Assembly: GCA_027047855.1 (NCBI GenBank) | Contig: JALTTZ010000005.1 | Location: forward strand, 1 to 38,951 | Reading direction: 5' to 3' | DNA length: 38,951 nucleotides | Source: Nitrososphaeria archaeon | GTDB taxonomy: Archaea; Thermoproteota; Nitrososphaeria; Geothermarchaeales; JDFR-13 | Shown here: piece by piece, positions 35,988-38,951 of the stretch | Position numbering within the stretch: the stretch's first letter is position 1 | How the letters are laid out: the number at the start of each line of letters is the position of its first letter | Position numbers and translations under genes: made by a program | The notes under the pieces: generated by a model | Told to the model about the DNA's origin: nothing | The model's input: only the letters and a program-made list of their open reading frames with translations | Database searches by the model: none

Positions 35988-36194
35988 AATCCCACCCTAC
36001 ACTACATAGATTTAAATTATTGGATACAAGGGATTTAGGAAAAACCAGAGAAAAATTCAGAACGTGGACAATTTATTTTTATACATATAAATCATATTTA
36101 AATTAATAATTATATGTAAATACAAAATTTATAACAAAAATATATTTTTCACATAATGAATATAGAAAAGAAACATATGAGTTCACAGAGCTGC

Positions 36195-38072
36195 TCACAT
36201 TAGATGCTTATATATAAATGAGAGTATGTCTAGATATTCGTCTCGCCTTCTATCTGGAGATGCGCCCATATGGCCAGATTGGGTGTCTGTACGGAGGTAT
36301 ATCTCGCCCCCCAATTTACTCATTTTCAAAACGTATCTAAAGGCATGTGATGGATGAACTCTATCATCATACAGCCCAGTATAGACCAAGATGGGGGGAT
36401 ATTCTTTCACGTTACTAATATTATGTATGGGTGAGTACTTTCTTAAGAATTCTCGATCTCTTGGATCATCTGGATCACCATACTCAGTGACCCAAAGCTT
36501 ACCGATATAAAGTTTATGAAACCGTAACATATCCAGTAGGGGATAACCGATTATAGCAAGATCCATTGATGAAGGGTCTAAATTAAGTGTTGCTGCAACC
36601 AATAAACCTCCATTACTTCTACCTAGTCCCACCACTTTATAGCCTTTACTTTTCATCCACCGTAGAACCGAAAGATAGTCCTTAAACACATTAAACTTTT
36701 TTTCTCGCATGCCATCTTCATGCCATTTTTCTCCGTACTCCTTCCCCCCTCTAATGTTAGCCAATACATATACACCACCATCCTCTAAAAACTTAAGCAG
36801 GTAACTTAAGTACATAGGGGTCATAATTATACCAAATCCACCATACCCATGTACAACAGCAATCTTCCTATTAACCTTTGGATTCCTTACTACAAATATG
36901 TGAACCTTCTTTCCATCAAATGATTCTATAAATTCCTCCTCCACAATAACATCAGTCGATACATCATATCTATACAGTGGTGTAGAACTATCTTTTTCGA
37001 TATCATATAAATATAGTGAAGATGGGAGAGAGAAACTAACAACTACAAAATATAATTTAGTTGAACTCCAACTAACACCCCCGATAGATATAGGGACGTT
37101 CAAACCTAATTTAATCTCCCTTAAAGATCCACCCTCATACAAGTATACCTTGTCTGAAGCATGTATAGACCTGATGATAAACAATTTCTCTTTGAAAACG
37201 AACGAATTACAAATGGGATGGCTGGTTTCAACATATATCGAAGAAGAATCTCCTACTGAAACGATTCGGCCAAGCTTCTCACCATCATATACAGTAATTA
37301 AATGGGATTTATCAAGATAACCAGTAACAAACGCATAATTATTGCCAGCATCATACAATAATTCCCAGTCTCGTGATATGTCAGATTTATTAACATATAT
37401 TTTAGTAGAGGTCCATCCCCTTCTAACAGTAAGATAAATCCAGCGCCTACGATAATCCGACGTCACCATAATATGATAATTAGTGGGTACTGATTCACCA
37501 AAGACCATATCTGATTTATCAGAGGCTACTTCGCGCAAAAACACTCTAGATGTGGGGGGTTTAACACCATCGGGCGTATCAATATCCCTATAGAACTTAG
37601 CATACAAATATCTAGTATCGTCTATCCAAAAAATTTGGTTTGCATAATCTGAAAACTCATCTATAACTTCTCCTGATTCGACATCGATGAACTTAAAGAC
37701 ACCTTTATCACTACCCTTTGTTAGAAATATACTTAATATATCCCCCCTCCAATTTGGATAAATGTTTGCTATCATTATATCTTTACCCATATCACTACTG
37801 GAAATAATTTCGGTGAGCAAGCCCTCATCATCATATCTTAAAACCTTATACTGCTTCCCTGTATTAACTACAAAGTATACCCCATTAGCATAGCCATCTA
37901 TAACTGAAACTTGGTCTACGAAAAAATACTTATTTACATCATTGACCAACTTCTCCCTAACATCAGAAATCAATTCTGAAAATTTTAATTTATATTCATT
38001 AATAAATGCTAGTACTTTCTTAGAATTTATGTTTTCCATCCACAAATACTCGTTATTATCCATGTATGGCAC
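36195..38072 (-). CDS. Prolyl oligopeptidase-family serine peptidase (S9)
   Basis: NEYLWMENINSKKVLAFI N-terminus; HGYGGFGI, LANIRGGKEYGEKWHEDG, GRSNGGLLVAATLN, DDRVHPSHA, SGHMG. Confidence 0.92.
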   Translation of the reverse strand: MPYMDNNEYLWMENINSKKVLAFINEYKLKFSELISDVREKLVNDVNKYFFVDQVSVIDGYANGVYFVVNTGKQYKVLRYDDEGLLTEIISSSDMGKDIMIANIYPNWRGDILSIFLTKGSDKGVFKFIDVESGEVIDEFSDYANQIFWIDDTRYLYAKFYRDIDTPDGVKPPTSRVFLREVASDKSDMVFGESVPTNYHIMVTSDYRRRWIYLTVRRGWTSTKIYVNKSDISRDWELLYDAGNNYAFVTGYLDKSHLITVYDGEKLGRIVSVGDSSSIYVETSHPICNSFVFKEKLFIIRSIHASDKVYLYEGGSLREIKLGLNVPISIGGVSWSSTKLYFVVVSFSLPSSLYLYDIEKDSSTPLYRYDVSTDVIVEEEFIESFDGKKVHIFVVRNPKVNRKIAVVHGYGGFGIIMTPMYLSYLLKFLEDGGVYVLANIRGGKEYGEKWHEDGMREKKFNVFKDYLSVLRWMKSKGYKVVGLGRSNGGLLVAATLNLDPSSMDLAIIGYPLLDMLRFHKLYIGKLWVTEYGDPDDPRDREFLRKYSPIHNISNVKEYPPILVYTGLYDDRVHPSHAFRYVLKMSKLGGEIYLRTDTQSGHMGASPDRRRDEYLDILSFIYKHLM

Positions 38073-38174
38073 CGCAATAAGAAACTAAATTTTTTATAAT
38101 TTTAAAACACCATATTTATTTAAAAATTTTTATATCCATTTTTAATAAAATCATTCCAGTCTGAGGATTTCTAG

Positions 38175-38207
38175 CGTAGGAACAAACGGGCCCCCTACGG
38201 AGGTAGG
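38175..38207. other. GC-rich structured element with mutually exclusive hairpins (GTAGG ... CCTAC ... GTAGG)
   Basis: CGTAGG(38175-38180)/CCTACG(38194-38199) and CCTAC(38194-38198)/GTAGG(38203-38207), in an otherwise very AT-rich intergenic region. Confidence 0.4.
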
Positions 38208-38232
38208 TGATATATAAATATTTTTATTAAGT

Positions 38233-38245
38233 ATAACAGTGTTAT
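38233..38245. promoter_or_regulatory. Palindrome ATAACAGTGTTAT upstream of membrane-protein remnant
   Basis: Perfect 5+3+5 palindrome; TATA-like GATATATAAATA at about 38208-38219 upstream. Confidence 0.5.
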
Positions 38246-38254
38246 ATTAATCAC

Positions 38255-38804
38255 ATGAACGGTTTTATCGAGGTTAATACAATATTCAAAGCAAATATTT
38301 TTAGTGTAGTCGCAGCCATAATCATAGAAGTCTTACTCCTACTAATTACTAATATATGTATCTAATTCAATAGGCATAATATTTGAGTTTCCATTCAATT
38401 TAATGACGGTACTATTAATTGTCATAGGAATTGGAGCATAGTATTACTATGTTAAAGGATTGAAATCGTCAAGAAACGTGATGAAATACGTGTCACCAAT
38501 ATCTCTAGCATTAGCTACAGCATCAATAATTAATTATTCACTCACCTTAAATTCACATGTATCCGCATTATTTATCGTTCTTGCATATCTAGTTGAGGTA
38601 GTTGTGGGTATTTACTTACAGAAGGACTTATCTACAATCGATACGACATCCGCTAGACTGTTTATAATCGGAATGTCACTTTTCATCTTCACTCTGCCAT
38701 TTACGATTTTATCTGTAAACTATGTGTTAATACCCATTTTTGGCAATGTGATGAAAGCTGGTGGACTTATGAATATAGCTATGCACATACACAATAATAA
38801 CTAA
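38255..38804 (+). pseudogene. Multi-TM membrane protein remnant (DUF973-like appearance) with a frameshift and an in-frame TAG
   Basis: MNGFIEVNTIFKANIFSVVAAIIIEVLLLLITNICI* (frame 1, stop 38363-38365); then another frame IGIIFEFPFNLMTVLLIVIGIGA*YYYVKGLKSSRNVMKYVSPIS... with TAG at 38439-38441. Confidence 0.55.
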
Positions 38805-38951
38805 AATAAGTGGCCATATAAGTTGATCTTGGAGAATGAAACTTGAAAGAATATTTTAGTGAAGTTATATATGAAGGCTCATAGAAATATAATTATATGG
38901 ATGGTCATTACTTAAATTATCTTTTTGGAAAAATTTCGAATAATATTTGGA

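Noticed and set aside
1-38951. CRISPR arrays, tRNA/rRNA genes, insertion sequences
   Set aside because: No regularly spaced direct repeats, no T-loop-like GTTCGANNC context in a cloverleaf, and no transposase or integrase text found by eye on either strand; a tool scan would be needed to be certain.

Overview
This 39 kb window is AT-rich archaeal chromosome, most likely from a thermophilic Thermoproteota (crenarchaeal-type TATA promoters, short leaders, a C/D-box sRNA, SufBCD, AbrB-PhoU protein). It is gene-dense. Positions 1-14.6 kb look like an accessory catabolic island: a LivJHMGF-type ABC importer, a PaaK-family aryl-CoA ligase, a four-gene ATP-dependent (class I, BcrABCD/BzdNOPQ-like) aryl-CoA reductase operon, an AbrB-PhoU regulator-like protein, a MoaD/ThiS-like protein paired with a small Cys-rich protein, a glutaconate-CoA-transferase-like pair that appears to lack the catalytic Glu (IpdAB-like), and a crotonase. 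Positions 15.5-19.2 kb encode an unusual cNOR-type nitric oxide reductase (extended NorB, NorC with an extra TM, separate monoheme cytochrome c) divergent from a Cys-rich HTH regulator. The rest is largely housekeeping: TrmO, SixA, GNAT, aconitase, CBS protein, SufCBD, nucleoside phosphorylase, purple acid phosphatase-like enzyme, a sugar ABC transporter and prolyl oligopeptidase. Features not in the ORF track include a C/D-box sRNA at about 24890-24948 with a guide matching the conserved 16S ACUUAAAGGAAU segment, a 13-bp palindrome (ATAACAGTGTTAT) at the sufC, TusA-like and 38.2 kb promoters, a duplicated GAACATGTTC palindrome at the nor promoter, a 59-aa HTH gene, two genes broken by in-frame TAG codons, and a GC-rich hairpin island at 38.16-38.21 kb. 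I found no CRISPR array, tRNA, rRNA or transposase. All assignments come from reading the sequence and recalled family motifs; no database search was run.
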